A stretch of DNA of 64,000 nucleotides. Origin: Stutzerimonas xanthomarina (GTDB lineage Bacteria; Pseudomonadota; Gammaproteobacteria; Pseudomonadales; Pseudomonadaceae). The notes under the pieces were generated by a model. It saw only the letters and a list, made by a program, of their open reading frames with translations, searched no databases and was not told the DNA's origin. Numbering within the stretch: the first letter of the stretch is position 1; each line of letters starts with the position of its first letter. Below, one piece after another: positions 36,531 to 45,350 of this stretch. The stretch is taken from contig NZ_RHQM01000006.1 of the NCBI RefSeq assembly GCF_003935375.1, forward strand, positions 1 through 64,000, read 5' to 3'. Both the position numbers and the translations under genes were made by a program.

Positions 36531-38807
36531 TTACAGGCTGGCGTACTTGCCACGCAGACGCTGACGAATCAGCTCGGCGAGGGTGTTCATCACGAAGGTG
36601 AACATCAGCAGTACCAGCGCGGCGAGGAAGAGCACGCGGTAATGGGTGCCGCCGACCTCGGACTCGGGCATCTCCACGGCGACGTTGGCGGCCAGGGTGC
36701 GCATGCCTTCGAAGATGTTGGCTTCCATGATCGGCGTGTTGCCGGTGGCCATCAGCACGATCATGGTTTCGCCCACGGCGCGGCCCATGCCGATCATCAG
36801 CGCGGAGAAAATGCCCGGGCTGGCAGTCAGCAGCACCACGCGGGTGAGGGTCTGCCAGGGCGTGGCGCCCAAAGCCAGCGAGCCCAGCGTCAGGCTGCGC
36901 GGCACGCTGAACACGGCGTCTTCAGCGATCGAATAGATGGTCGGGATCACCGCGAAGCCCATCGCCAGGCCGATTACCAGGGCGTTGCGCTGGTCGAACG
37001 GGATACCCATGTCATTGGACAGCCACAGGCGCATGTCACCGCCAAAGAACCAATTCTCCAGATGGCCGCTGATTTCCAGCGAGCCGAAGCCGATCAGCAG
37101 GATCACCGGGATCAGCAGCACGGCCTCCCAGCCATCCGGCACCGCGAGACGCACGGCCTGAGGCAGGCGGCTCCAGGCCCAGGCGGCGAACAGAATCCCG
37201 ACCGGCATCAGCAACAGCAGGCTGAAGATGCCCGGCAGGTGGTTCTCCAGAAATGGCGCGAGGAACAGGCCGGCGAAGAAGCCAAGGATCACCGTCGGCA
37301 ACGCTTCCATCAGTTCGATGATCGGCTTGACCTTGCTGCGCAGCCTGGGCGCCATGAAGTAGGCGGTGTAGAACGCCGCACAGATCGCCAGCGGGGCCGC
37401 CAGCAGCATCGCGTAGAACGCGGCCTTGAGCGTGCCGAAGGCCAGCGGCGCGAGGCTCAGCTTGGGTTCGAAGTCGCCATTGGCCGAGGTCGACTGCCAG
37501 ACATAGTCCGGCTCCGGATAGCTTTCGTACCAGACCTTGCCCCACAGCGCGCTCCAGGAGATTTCCGGGTGCGGGTTGTCGATCACGAAGCGCTGCAGAC
37601 CCTGCTCCGACTCCACCAGCAGGCGCGTGGCACGCGGCGACATGGCAGCCAAAGCGGCGCCTTCAGCGACCTGTTCCTTGAGCAAGGTGCGATGCGCGGT
37701 GCTGTGGAAAATGCCGATGCTGCCGGCGTCATCCAGCGCGAGGAAGCCCTTGCGGCGCTCCTCCGGCAGGATCTGGCGGATCGGGCTGCTGCCCAGCTTG
37801 AAGTTGCGTACGTTCTTCAACTCCGCCTGGCCGTCGGCGGAGCGCACCATGAACCACTGGCCGATGCCACCCTTGGAGTCGCCGATCATCAGCGATATGC
37901 CCGCCAGCAGCGGGCTGATCGTGGTGATCTCGCTGCCGTCGCCAACCAGCTTGTAGCGACCATTGAGCTGCTTGCGGCGCAGATCGAAGACATCCGCACT
38001 GGCCTTGCCGCTGATTGCGTAGAGCCACATGTGCCGCGGGTCGAGCAGCAGCTGGCGAATCGGCTCGGCCAGTTGCGGCAGATTGAGGCGTTCCTGCTCC
38101 AGCGTCACCTCGCCAGTCATCAGGTTTTCGCTGCTGGCGATGCGCTGAGCGTGCAATGCCGTGCCGGTAGCGCCGGCAACGAGCAACGTCTTGCCGTTCA
38201 GGCTGATGGCGGCCTGATCGATCGGGCGACCCTCGGGGTCGAGCTGCAGCGGCTCCTCACCGAAGGGATAAGCGAGTTCGGGGGTGATGGTCTTCTTATT
38301 GTTTGGATAGGTGACCTTGTAGTTGTGCTCGAGCACCAGCGCCTGGCCGTTATCCAGGCCCAACACCAGCCGGCGTGTGCTTGGCGTGTCCTGCCCCACC
38401 GAGACGACACGGCTGCCGGCTGGCAGCGGCAACGTCTTGCTCGACAGCAATGCACCGTCGCTCAGCCCGAAGAAGCGCACCTGCCCGTCGGAACCCAGGC
38501 GCATTGCGACCTGGTTCTGCTCCTCCACCGCCAGCAGCAGCGGCTCGCCGGCATCGGCCAACCAGGCCGGCTGCTGCGCCGCGCGGCTTTCCAGCTCGGC
38601 GCCCTGGAACATCGGCAGTACGACCTGCGCCAGGTAGAAGAAGATCAGGGTGATGGCGACCAGCACCGCCAGACCGCCGATGGACACGTACCAGCGCGCC
38701 AGGTGATCTTTCAGCGCGCGGATGCGGCGCTTGCGTTGCAGCGCCGGCGTGTTGAAGTCCAGCCGTTGCACATCGGAATTCGCGGTCATGTTTTCCATGT
38801 CGTTCAT
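36531..38807 (-). CDS. pstC: Phosphate ABC transporter permease PstC (long form)
   Basis: A 758-residue permease. One membrane helix near residues 43-66 is followed by an extra domain of roughly 370 residues, rich in strands and repeats such as VRFFGLSDGALLSS and RLVLGLDNGQALVLEHNYKV, which looks like a beta-propeller. The canonical PstC core starts near residue 450, with the EAA loop SLALGATPWQTLTRVVLLTA and the GRAVGETMIVLMATGN motif. AGGAG precedes the ATG. It has its own Pho box, so it can be expressed apart from pstS. Confidence 0.94.
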   Translation of the reverse strand: MNDMENMTANSDVQRLDFNTPALQRKRRIRALKDHLARWYVSIGGLAVLVAITLIFFYLAQVVLPMFQGAELESRAAQQPAWLADAGEPLLLAVEEQNQVAMRLGSDGQVRFFGLSDGALLSSKTLPLPAGSRVVSVGQDTPSTRRLVLGLDNGQALVLEHNYKVTYPNNKKTITPELAYPFGEEPLQLDPEGRPIDQAAISLNGKTLLVAGATGTALHAQRIASSENLMTGEVTLEQERLNLPQLAEPIRQLLLDPRHMWLYAISGKASADVFDLRRKQLNGRYKLVGDGSEITTISPLLAGISLMIGDSKGGIGQWFMVRSADGQAELKNVRNFKLGSSPIRQILPEERRKGFLALDDAGSIGIFHSTAHRTLLKEQVAEGAALAAMSPRATRLLVESEQGLQRFVIDNPHPEISWSALWGKVWYESYPEPDYVWQSTSANGDFEPKLSLAPLAFGTLKAAFYAMLLAAPLAICAAFYTAYFMAPRLRSKVKPIIELMEALPTVILGFFAGLFLAPFLENHLPGIFSLLLLMPVGILFAAWAWSRLPQAVRLAVPDGWEAVLLIPVILLIGFGSLEISGHLENWFFGGDMRLWLSNDMGIPFDQRNALVIGLAMGFAVIPTIYSIAEDAVFSVPRSLTLGSLALGATPWQTLTRVVLLTASPGIFSALMIGMGRAVGETMIVLMATGNTPIMEANIFEGMRTLAANVAVEMPESEVGGTHYRVLFLAALVLLMFTFVMNTLAELIRQRLRGKYASL

Positions 38808-38846
38808 GCCAGGGCTCCTGGGCCAGAGCGGCCCTTCGGGGCGCCT

Positions 38847-38880
38847 AATCTAATGAAGCTGTGTGACAGAAAAATTACAG
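38847..38880 (-). promoter_or_regulatory. PhoB-dependent promoter of pstC
   Basis: On the minus strand CTGTAAT, TTTT and CTGTCAC form a near-consensus 18-base Pho box (38863-38880), with thirteen of fourteen heptamer positions matching. Exactly 10 bases further lies TAGATT (38847-38852), a good -10. This is the expected geometry for PhoB activation without a -35. Confidence 0.85.
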
Positions 38881-38897
38881 CCAGGTGACGCGACGAA

Positions 38898-38925
38898 GCC
38901 CGCCAGCGCGTTTCGCGTGGCGGGC
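38898..38925 (-). terminator. Hairpin downstream of pstS
   Basis: Read on the minus strand, GCCCGCCACGCG pairs with CGCGCTGGCGGGC around an AAA loop, with one bulged base. A second GC-rich hairpin lies at 38936-38962. Together they could end or attenuate transcripts leaving pstS, giving excess binding protein over permease. The T-run is poor. Confidence 0.6.
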
Positions 38926-38971
38926 ATCTGCGCATGACCGGCGCGCTACGTCGCCGGCCGTCACGCGGGTC

Positions 38972-39937
38972 TTACAGACCCAGGTCCTGCATGGTCTTGT
39001 CGACCACCTTCTTCGGCAGCGGGATGTAGCCATCCTTGACCACGACTTCCTGGCCCTGCTTGGAGAGCACCAGCTTGAGGAACTCGGCGTCGATCGGGCT
39101 CAGCGGCTTGTTCGGCGCCTTGTTGACGTAGACGTAGAAGAAGCGCGCCAGCGGGAACTTGCCAGCCAGAGCGTTCTCTTCGTTGGCCTCGAAAGCCTCG
39201 CCACCCTTGGACAGCGGTACGGCGCGAACACTGGAGGTCTTGTAGCCGATACCCGAGTAACCAATGGCGTTCAGGGTGCTGGAGATCGACTGCACCACCG
39301 AAGCCGAGCCCGGCTGCTCGTTGACGTTCGACTTGAAGTCACCTTTACACAGGGCTTCTTCCTTGAAGTAGCCGTAGGTGCCGGATACCGAGTTGCGACC
39401 GAACAGCTGGATCGGCTTGGCCGCCCACTCGCCGGTCATACCCAGGTCGCCCCAGGTCTTGATGTCCTTCTCGCCACCGCACAGGCGGGTGCTGGAGAAG
39501 ATCGCGTCGACCTGCTCGATGTCCAGCGACTTGATCGGGTTGTCCTTGTGCACGAACACCGCCAGGGCGTCGATGGCCACCGGAACGGCAGTTGGCTTGT
39601 AGCCATACTTCTCTTCGAAGGCCTGAATCTCGTTGTCCTTCATCGGGCGGCTCATCGGGCCCATGTTGGAGGTGCCTTCGGTCAGAGCGGGCGGCGCGGT
39701 GGAGGAGCCGGCAGCCTGAATCTGGATGTTGACGTTCGGATAGCTGCGCTTGAATTCCTCAGCCCACAGGGTCATCAGGTTGGCCAGGGAGTCCGAACCG
39801 ACACTGGACAGGTTGCCGGAAACACCGGAAGTCTTCTGGTAGCTCGGCAGCGCCGGGTCCACAGCAGCGACCGCGCTCGCGGCGCCAACGCCAGCGGCTA
39901 CAAAGGTCAGGGCCGCCATCAAACGATTCAGTTTCAT
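38972..39937 (-). CDS. pstS: Phosphate-binding periplasmic protein PstS
   Basis: A 321-residue periplasmic binding protein. A signal peptide ends near VGAASAVAA. Phosphate-binding segments include [34 protein letters not shown] and [17 protein letters not shown], typical of the Pseudomonas PstS class. AGGAG lies just before the ATG. It is the first gene of the leftward pst cluster and has an array of four PhoB heptamers upstream. Confidence 0.95.
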   Translation of the reverse strand: MKLNRLMAALTFVAAGVGAASAVAAVDPALPSYQKTSGVSGNLSSVGSDSLANLMTLWAEEFKRSYPNVNIQIQAAGSSTAPPALTEGTSNMGPMSRPMKDNEIQAFEEKYGYKPTAVPVAIDALAVFVHKDNPIKSLDIEQVDAIFSSTRLCGGEKDIKTWGDLGMTGEWAAKPIQLFGRNSVSGTYGYFKEEALCKGDFKSNVNEQPGSASVVQSISSTLNAIGYSGIGYKTSSVRAVPLSKGGEAFEANEENALAGKFPLARFFYVYVNKAPNKPLSPIDAEFLKLVLSKQGQEVVVKDGYIPLPKKVVDKTMQDLGL

Positions 39938-39984
39938 ACCTTGCTCCTAGCAGGTGTGTGCTCGAGTGTGTTGGAACGGGGGCC

Positions 39985-40040
39985 AGTATCTGCAGGCCGT
40001 GTGAACACTCTATGAAGCAAGTGTGACAATCTGATTACCA
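39985..40040 (-). promoter_or_regulatory. PhoB-dependent promoter of pstS with four heptamers
   Basis: On the minus strand four heptamers are spaced every 11 bases: TGGTAAT, TTGTCAC, GCTTCAT and TGTTCAC (40040 down to 40001). TTGTCAC matches consensus at six of seven positions, the others at about four. Ten bases after the last unit is GATACT (39985-39990), a fair -10. The array suggests two PhoB dimers binding side by side. Confidence 0.8.
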
Positions 40041-40086
40041 AGCGCACCGTTGACCTGGTTCGGTCGCTGTAGCGCAACACAGCCGC

Positions 40087-40092
40087 TATACT
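40087..40092 (+). promoter_or_regulatory. Likely -10 of the thioesterase gene
   Basis: TATACT lies 67 bases before the ATG at 40160. A TTGACC at 40050-40055 is too far (31 bases) to act as its -35. The hexamer is good but the -35 is unclear. Confidence 0.35.
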
Positions 40093-40159
40093 CGCGCCGT
40101 CGCCCGTGCCAGAGCGGGCATTTCGCGCCAGAACAACAACGCGCCGCGAGTCCGACCGA

Positions 40160-40561
40160 ATGAAAGAATACGAACAGGAAGATCCGATCCCGCAGGGCGA
40201 CCTGGCCCTGCAGCTCACCGCATTGCCGCGGGAAACCAATGGTTTTGGCGATATCTATGGCGGTTGGCTGGTGTCGCAGATGGATCTGGCCGGCACCGCG
40301 ATGGCAAGCCGCGTGGCCGCCGGCCGTGTCGCCACGGTCTCCATCGATCGCATGGCGTTCATGGTTCCGGTAGCGGTTGGCGCGCAGCTGTCCTTCTATA
40401 CCCAGACGCTGGAGGTCGGACGCAGCTCGATCCGCATGCTGGTGGAAGTCTGGAGCGACGATCCGCTGTCCAGCGAGTGGCGCAAGGTCACCGAAGCCGT
40501 CTTCGTATTCGTCGCCATCGACGGCAGCGGCCGCACCCGCTCGGTGCCGCCGCGCCGCTAA
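40160..40561 (+). CDS. Acyl-CoA thioesterase, YciA-type hotdog fold
   Basis: A 133-residue hotdog-fold thioesterase. The segment ETNGFGDIYGGWLVSQMDLAGTAMA carries the catalytic Asp of the YciA/acyl-CoA hydrolase group, followed by TVSIDRMAFMVPVAVGAQLSF. It cleaves acyl-CoA esters in the cytoplasm. The ATG at 40160 gives the usual length. It is divergent from pstS and convergent with a diguanylate cyclase, the stops being 8 bases apart. Confidence 0.87.
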   Translation: MKEYEQEDPIPQGDLALQLTALPRETNGFGDIYGGWLVSQMDLAGTAMASRVAAGRVATVSIDRMAFMVPVAVGAQLSFYTQTLEVGRSSIRMLVEVWSDDPLSSEWRKVTEAVFVFVAIDGSGRTRSVPPRR

Positions 40562-40569
40562 GCCATCCG

Positions 40570-41811
40570 CTAGTGAGGCTGTGGCTCGGGTCGCAGTAGC
40601 CCGGCCGCGACGGCAAAGCGATTCTTGCCACCACTCTTGGCCTGATACAGCGCGGTATCGGCGCAGTGATAGAGCTGCTCGGCCTGCTGGCCGTCCTGCA
40701 ACGTGGCGATCCCAATACTGACACCCACCCGCGCCGCCGGATCATGCGGATGTCTGATATCCAGCGCGGTCAGCGCGTTGATCACCTGACGGGCGATGCG
40801 CTGTGCAGCGGCGTTGTCGCAGTTGTACAGCAGCAGTGCGAACTCCTCACCGCCAACCCGTGCCGCCTCGTCCAGCGGGCGCCGCGCGAAGCCGGCGAGC
40901 AGCTCGCCGAAGGCGCGGATCAGTGCATCGCCGGCCGGATGGCCGAAGGTGTCGTTATAGGCCTTGAAATCATCCAGATCGAGCAGCAGAAGGCTCAGCG
41001 GGCGCCGGTCTCGGCGGGCCTGGGCGATCCGCTGGGGCAGCGCGCGATCATGACTGCGCCGGTTGGCCAGACCGCTGAGCGCGTCGTGCTCGGCGACCCA
41101 GCCCAGCAGTTGACGGGTCAGAAACTGGTCGCGCTGCGAGTACTCATGAACATAGCGACTGATCGCGCCGATGATCAGCAACAGCAGGTAGTAGCTGACG
41201 GCGATCCAGTGTTCCGGCATCTGCTCGGCCGACAGGATCAGGCTAGCCATGCACACATCGGCCAGCACGATCAGCACCGCGCACAGCAGCGCCCACCAGA
41301 ACGTCACGCCGAGAAAGAAGAACGACGCGACGATCAGCAGCCCGGCGCCGTAACGGAAATTCAGCTCCGCATCGAGCGTTTCGAAGCGGATGTCGATCAG
41401 CGCGGCCAGCATGCCGACCATCACCAGCAGCACCGGAAATATGCGGTTGGCCTGCGCGCGAAACCTGCGGCTGTAGAAGGTCAGCACCAGCACGACGACG
41501 CCCGGCAGAATCTGCAGGAGGCGCAACAGCGTCAGCGTTGTCAGCCAGCCGGTATCGGCAAGATCGAAGACCCGGTGTTCGCAATACAGATATCCACCGA
41601 CCGCGAAGATCAACAGCAGGGCGGCGAGGCGTTGCGATAGCCGCGCATGACGATCCAGATAGCGCCGAAACTCCCTCTCCAGCTCCGGCGCAAAGCGCAG
41701 CAGACGGAACCCGCCATGCAACTGCCGGCCATAAGGCGTATCGCGGAAATCCTCGGTAGAGGCCTGGGGGGGTATGTGGCGCATCGGAAGCTCGCAGGTT
41801 CGACGCGCCAT
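40570..41811 (-). CDS. Diguanylate cyclase with integral membrane sensor
   Basis: A 413-residue protein. A cytoplasmic N-terminus of about 60 residues precedes six hydrophobic helices (about 62-220) and a C-terminal GGDEF domain. The active site is GGEEF at 320-324. An inhibitory RxxD site (RPLD, 311-314) lies exactly five residues before it, so product feedback is expected. SGLANRRSHDRAL and DDFKAYNDTFGHPAGD are typical. It makes c-di-GMP; the signal sensed by the membrane part is unknown. The start at 41811 is the first ATG; MRHIPP nine codons on is an alternative. Confidence 0.9.
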   Translation of the reverse strand: MARRTCELPMRHIPPQASTEDFRDTPYGRQLHGGFRLLRFAPELEREFRRYLDRHARLSQRLAALLLIFAVGGYLYCEHRVFDLADTGWLTTLTLLRLLQILPGVVVLVLTFYSRRFRAQANRIFPVLLVMVGMLAALIDIRFETLDAELNFRYGAGLLIVASFFFLGVTFWWALLCAVLIVLADVCMASLILSAEQMPEHWIAVSYYLLLLIIGAISRYVHEYSQRDQFLTRQLLGWVAEHDALSGLANRRSHDRALPQRIAQARRDRRPLSLLLLDLDDFKAYNDTFGHPAGDALIRAFGELLAGFARRPLDEAARVGGEEFALLLYNCDNAAAQRIARQVINALTALDIRHPHDPAARVGVSIGIATLQDGQQAEQLYHCADTALYQAKSGGKNRFAVAAGLLRPEPQPH

Positions 41812-41949
41812 GATATCACCAAGCCACTACGCAACAGACAACCGTCCGACCGACGTAGCACCGCTGCCGCCACGCCAGCTCGAAGATGAAGGTTGCACTG
41901 AACGTTGGCAGCATCGAAGATCACACTACATGCACTGTTGGATGTATCC

Positions 41950-42858
41950 GTGACCGCCCTGCTACTCGCCCTCTGGCCCCTGTTCGCCCTGATCGTCGCC
42001 GGCTATTTCCTGCGCCTGCGCGCCTTTCCCAGCGCCGAATTCTGGCCCGGCGCCGAGCGCATCAACTACTTCATCCTCTTCCCCTCTCTGCTGTTCAGCA
42101 GCCTGGCCACCGCGCCGCTGGATAACCCAGCACTGCCGCGCCTGGCCGGTGCCGTGATGCTCGGCCTGGGCCTGGCCTGGATCGGGCTGCTGATCGCCAA
42201 GCGGTTGCGCGGCTGGTCTGCCGGCCGCTTCGGCGCCGTCACCCAGGGCGTGCTGCGTTTCAACACCTACCTCGGCCTGGCCGCGGTGGGCAGCCTGTTC
42301 GGCAAGGAAGGTCTGGCGTTGGCTGCGCTGATGCTGGCGCTGATGGTACCGACGGTGAACGTGATGTCGGTGTGGGCGCTGACCGCCGAGCGCGGCGTCA
42401 GCGTGCGCGGTCTGCTGCTGCCCATCGCAAAGAACCCGCTGATTCTCGCCTGTGTCGCCGGCGCGCTGGTCAATCTATCGGGCCTGGGTCTGCCCGGCGG
42501 CACCGACCGCCTGCTGAGTCTGCTCGCCGCCGCCAGCCTGCCGTTGGGCCTGCTCTGCGTCGGCGCGGCGCTCAAACCCCAGGAGCTGGGCGGGGAAATC
42601 CCGACGCTGGGCTGGAACAGCGCGGTGCGCCTGCTGGCCGTTCCGCTGCTCGCCTACGGTGTGGCGATGGTGCTCGGCCTGCCCGATATGGAAACCACCA
42701 TCCTGGTGCTGTTCTTCGCCTTGCCCACCGCCCCCACTGCCTACGTGCTCACCCGCCAGCTCGGCGGCGACAGCCATCTGATGGCGGGCATCATCACCTT
42801 ACAGACCCTGCTCGCGGCTGCCAGCCTGCCGCTGGTGCTGACGCTGCTGAACGGCTGA
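41950..42858 (+). CDS. AEC family transporter (auxin-efflux-carrier type)
   Basis: A 302-residue protein with about ten hydrophobic helices in two halves, with NYFILFPSLLFSSLATAPL and TYLGLAAVGSLFGKEGLAL in the first and NPLILACVAGALVNLSGLGLP bridging them. This is the AEC pattern of small organic-anion exporters and malonate-type carriers. The GTG at 41950 is chosen because it starts the first helix and has GGAT before it; a TTG at 41905 is also in frame. Its stop abuts that of the next, convergent gene. Confidence 0.82.
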   Translation: MTALLLALWPLFALIVAGYFLRLRAFPSAEFWPGAERINYFILFPSLLFSSLATAPLDNPALPRLAGAVMLGLGLAWIGLLIAKRLRGWSAGRFGAVTQGVLRFNTYLGLAAVGSLFGKEGLALAALMLALMVPTVNVMSVWALTAERGVSVRGLLLPIAKNPLILACVAGALVNLSGLGLPGGTDRLLSLLAAASLPLGLLCVGAALKPQELGGEIPTLGWNSAVRLLAVPLLAYGVAMVLGLPDMETTILVLFFALPTAPTAYVLTRQLGGDSHLMAGIITLQTLLAAASLPLVLTLLNG

Positions 42859-43302
42859 TCAGCGCGCGACCTGCCCGCGTAGCAGACGCAGCAGCATCAG
42901 CGCCATGCCGACACCCAGCGCGCCGAGCACCAGCAGCGGGCCGAGATAACCGAGGGCGTCCTGCAGCCAACCGAGCAGCAGGTGCAGCCATTCGTTGTGC
43001 AACGAGGCTTCCACTGCAACGTAACCACCCTGCTCCCAGATCTGGTAGGCGGCGTACAGCGGGATCAGCGTCAGCGGCAGCAGGATCAGGCACAGCCAGT
43101 AGCCGCTGCGCCGGTACGCACCCAGCAGCCCCCATGGCAGGTAAGCGGCACGAATCAGCTGGAAGAAGCAGACGATGTAATAGACCACCAGCAGCGGGGC
43201 GAAACCGCTGGCCACGGACGGCGCGAGCCAGAGTTCACGCAGCGCCGCGGTGCTGATGAACAGGCTGAGCGTGCCCCATAGCAGAAGAAAGAAGGTTCTC
43301 AT
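42859..43302 (-). CDS. Small integral membrane protein of unknown function
   Basis: A 147-residue protein with four hydrophobic helices (MRTFFLLLWGTLSLFISTAA, then APLLVVYYIVCFFQLIRAAY, LCLILLPLTLIPLYAAYQIW and GYLGPLLVLGALGVGMALML). It has short loops and a basic C-terminus (RLLRGQVAR). I do not recognise the family. The ATG at 43302 starts the first helix; the frame extends to 43338. It lies downstream-convergent to the AEC gene with no bases between the stops. Confidence 0.65.
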   Translation of the reverse strand: MRTFFLLLWGTLSLFISTAALRELWLAPSVASGFAPLLVVYYIVCFFQLIRAAYLPWGLLGAYRRSGYWLCLILLPLTLIPLYAAYQIWEQGGYVAVEASLHNEWLHLLLGWLQDALGYLGPLLVLGALGVGMALMLLRLLRGQVAR

Positions 43303-43432
43303 CGCAAGTCCCGGTGTCGGCTTTTGGCGAAAGCGCATCGGAACAGAATTCCGAGCGCCATACCCACAACCGCTTCACGAAACAGGCGGCGATGAGCAGC
43401 GATCATGCCGGCTTCGAGCAGGCGCGCACGGT

Positions 43433-45280
43433 TTAGAACAGGCTGAGCTGATCGCTTTTTGGCTCATCTGGCTTGGCCGCCGGCACTGCCTCTGTGGCTC
43501 TGGTCTGGGCGCTGGGGAGGACCAACCGTTCGGCCAATCCTGCGGCGCGCTCGGCGCGGGTATTGACCGCTTCGGCCAGCCGCGCCGGCAGCGCCCAGAT
43601 CTCCACCTTGCGCTTGGCACGGGTGATGCCCGTGTAGAACAGCGAGCGCGTCAGCAGCGGGCTGGGCTGTTCCGGCAACGCCAGCAGCACCTCGGTGAAC
43701 TCTGAGCCCTGGCTTTTGTGCACGGTCATGGCGAAGGCGCTGTCATGACTCGGCAACCGTGCCGGGGCAAAGCCGCGATAGCCCTCGTCGCCCTCGAAGA
43801 ACACCCGCAGGCCCTGCTCGGTTTTCAGACACAAGCCGATATCGCCGTTGAACAGGCCCAGGGCGTAGTCGTTCTGCCGGACCATCACCGCGCGGCCGGG
43901 GTACCAGCGTTCGCGGGCGGGCACGCCGAGGCGACGCTTGAAGCGCGCTTCCAGCGCCTCGTTGATGCCAGTGACGCCAAAGGCGCCTTCGCGCTGGGCA
44001 GTCAGCGCGCGGAAACCGTTGAAGGCCTCGAACGCGGCAGATGGCTCGGCCTGGCGTGCAGCCTGCAGATAAGGTGAATAGCCGTGCTCCAGTCGTTCGA
44101 TCAGCGCCGCGGGGCTGGGCGTCTCATTCCAGGCAAGATCGGCGCGTTTCTCCTGCAGCAACGCGACCGTGCCCTTGGCGTCGCCGCCATTGATTCGCCG
44201 CGCCAGCTCGCCGATACCGCTGGCGCCGGCGAAGCGGTGGCTGTGGGTGAGCAGCACCACCGCTTCGCCAAGGCGCGAGCGCGGCGTCTCGACCGCTACG
44301 TTCTGACCGGTAATGCGTTGCAGATCGGTCGCGGCCTGACTATCGAAACCGCGACCCTCACAAAGCTCGGCGAACACCGCACCGGCTTCCACGGCGGCCA
44401 ATTGGTCCTTGTCGCCGAGCAGGATCAGCCGTGCCTTCGGCGGCAGCGCGGCGACCAGCTTGGCCATCAGCGCCAGGTCGACCATCGACGCTTCGTCCAC
44501 CACCAGCACGTCCAGCGCCAGTGGATGGGCCGCGTCATGGCGCACCTTCGGGCTGTCGGCGCGGCTGCCGAGGAGGCGGTGCAGTGTGCGCGCCTCGTCC
44601 GGCAGGGCGTCCTTGACGGCATCGCTGACCGGCAGATCGGCCTTGGCGTTGCGGATCGCTTCGGCCATGCGCGCCGCGGCCTTGCCGGTGGGCGCGGCGA
44701 GGCCGATGGCCAGGCGTTCGCCGCCGGGCTGCTCGAGCAGCGCCGCCAGCAGGCGTACCACGGTGGTGGTCTTGCCGGTGCCGGGACCGCCGGAGATCAC
44801 CGCCAGGCGCCGACGTACCGCCTGAGCCGCGGCGAGGCGCTGCCAATCGGGGCTTTGCTGATTGAAGGCGAACAACCGCGCCAGGCTGTCGCTCAGCTGA
44901 GCTTCATCGACATCCGGTGCGTCCACTGCGCGAGTCAGCAGCTGTTCAGTCAACTGCTGTTCATAAGCCTGGTAACGGGCGAGGTAGAGCCGTTCCCCGA
45001 CCAGAATCAGCGGTGCGTAATCCCCCGGCGCACCGATCAGCGATGAGGCGTCCAGCTGCGCTCGCCAGGTCGCAAGCGGCGGCAGGCTGAAATCCTGATC
45101 CGGCCATGGCCGCTTGCCGGCTAACCGACCCAGCGGCAGGCAGACGTCGCCGGAGGACAGGGCTTCACAGCACAGCGCGGCGGCGAGCAGCACCGGCTCG
45201 GACGCATGCGGGTCGAGGCGCTGCAGGCTGGCGACGAAGGCACGCTCCAGTGGGCCGAGGGGCAGATCGGCAAGGGTCAT
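43433..45280 (-). CDS. recD: Exodeoxyribonuclease V alpha subunit (RecD helicase)
   Basis: A 615-residue superfamily 1B helicase, the 5'-3' motor of RecBCD. Walker A is ISGGPGTGKTTT (Gly/Lys/Thr at 164-171), the DEAS Walker B is in DVLVVDEASMVDL, and the C-terminal helicase motif is FAMTVHKSQGSEFTEV. AGGAG lies 7-8 bases before the ATG. It follows recB after a 70-base gap holding a repeated decamer. Confidence 0.96.
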   Translation of the reverse strand: MTLADLPLGPLERAFVASLQRLDPHASEPVLLAAALCCEALSSGDVCLPLGRLAGKRPWPDQDFSLPPLATWRAQLDASSLIGAPGDYAPLILVGERLYLARYQAYEQQLTEQLLTRAVDAPDVDEAQLSDSLARLFAFNQQSPDWQRLAAAQAVRRRLAVISGGPGTGKTTTVVRLLAALLEQPGGERLAIGLAAPTGKAAARMAEAIRNAKADLPVSDAVKDALPDEARTLHRLLGSRADSPKVRHDAAHPLALDVLVVDEASMVDLALMAKLVAALPPKARLILLGDKDQLAAVEAGAVFAELCEGRGFDSQAATDLQRITGQNVAVETPRSRLGEAVVLLTHSHRFAGASGIGELARRINGGDAKGTVALLQEKRADLAWNETPSPAALIERLEHGYSPYLQAARQAEPSAAFEAFNGFRALTAQREGAFGVTGINEALEARFKRRLGVPARERWYPGRAVMVRQNDYALGLFNGDIGLCLKTEQGLRVFFEGDEGYRGFAPARLPSHDSAFAMTVHKSQGSEFTEVLLALPEQPSPLLTRSLFYTGITRAKRKVEIWALPARLAEAVNTRAERAAGLAERLVLPSAQTRATEAVPAAKPDEPKSDQLSLF

Positions 45281-45307
45281 ATGTCGCTCCTGAAATGCAT
45301 GAAGGCG

Positions 45308-45344
45308 CCGCTAAGCCCACATTCGCGGTCAAAACCGCTAAGCC
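45308..45344. repeat. Decamer direct repeat between recB and recD
   Basis: CCGCTAAGCC occurs at 45308-45317 and again at 45335-45344, 27 bases apart. A small hairpin (GCGGT and ACCGC) lies between the copies and overlaps the second. It sits in the short recB-recD gap. Confidence 0.5.
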
Positions 45345-45350
45345 GCGTCA

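Noticed and set aside
34713-38888. 1391-residue open frame on the + strand across pstB-pstA-pstC
   Set aside because: It is antisense to three clear phosphate-transport genes. The product is His/Gln/Arg-rich and low in complexity, as expected from a GC-rich reverse frame.
40050-40092. TTGACC with TATACT as a sigma-70 promoter
   Set aside because: The spacer is 31 bases, far outside the working range; only the -10 was kept.
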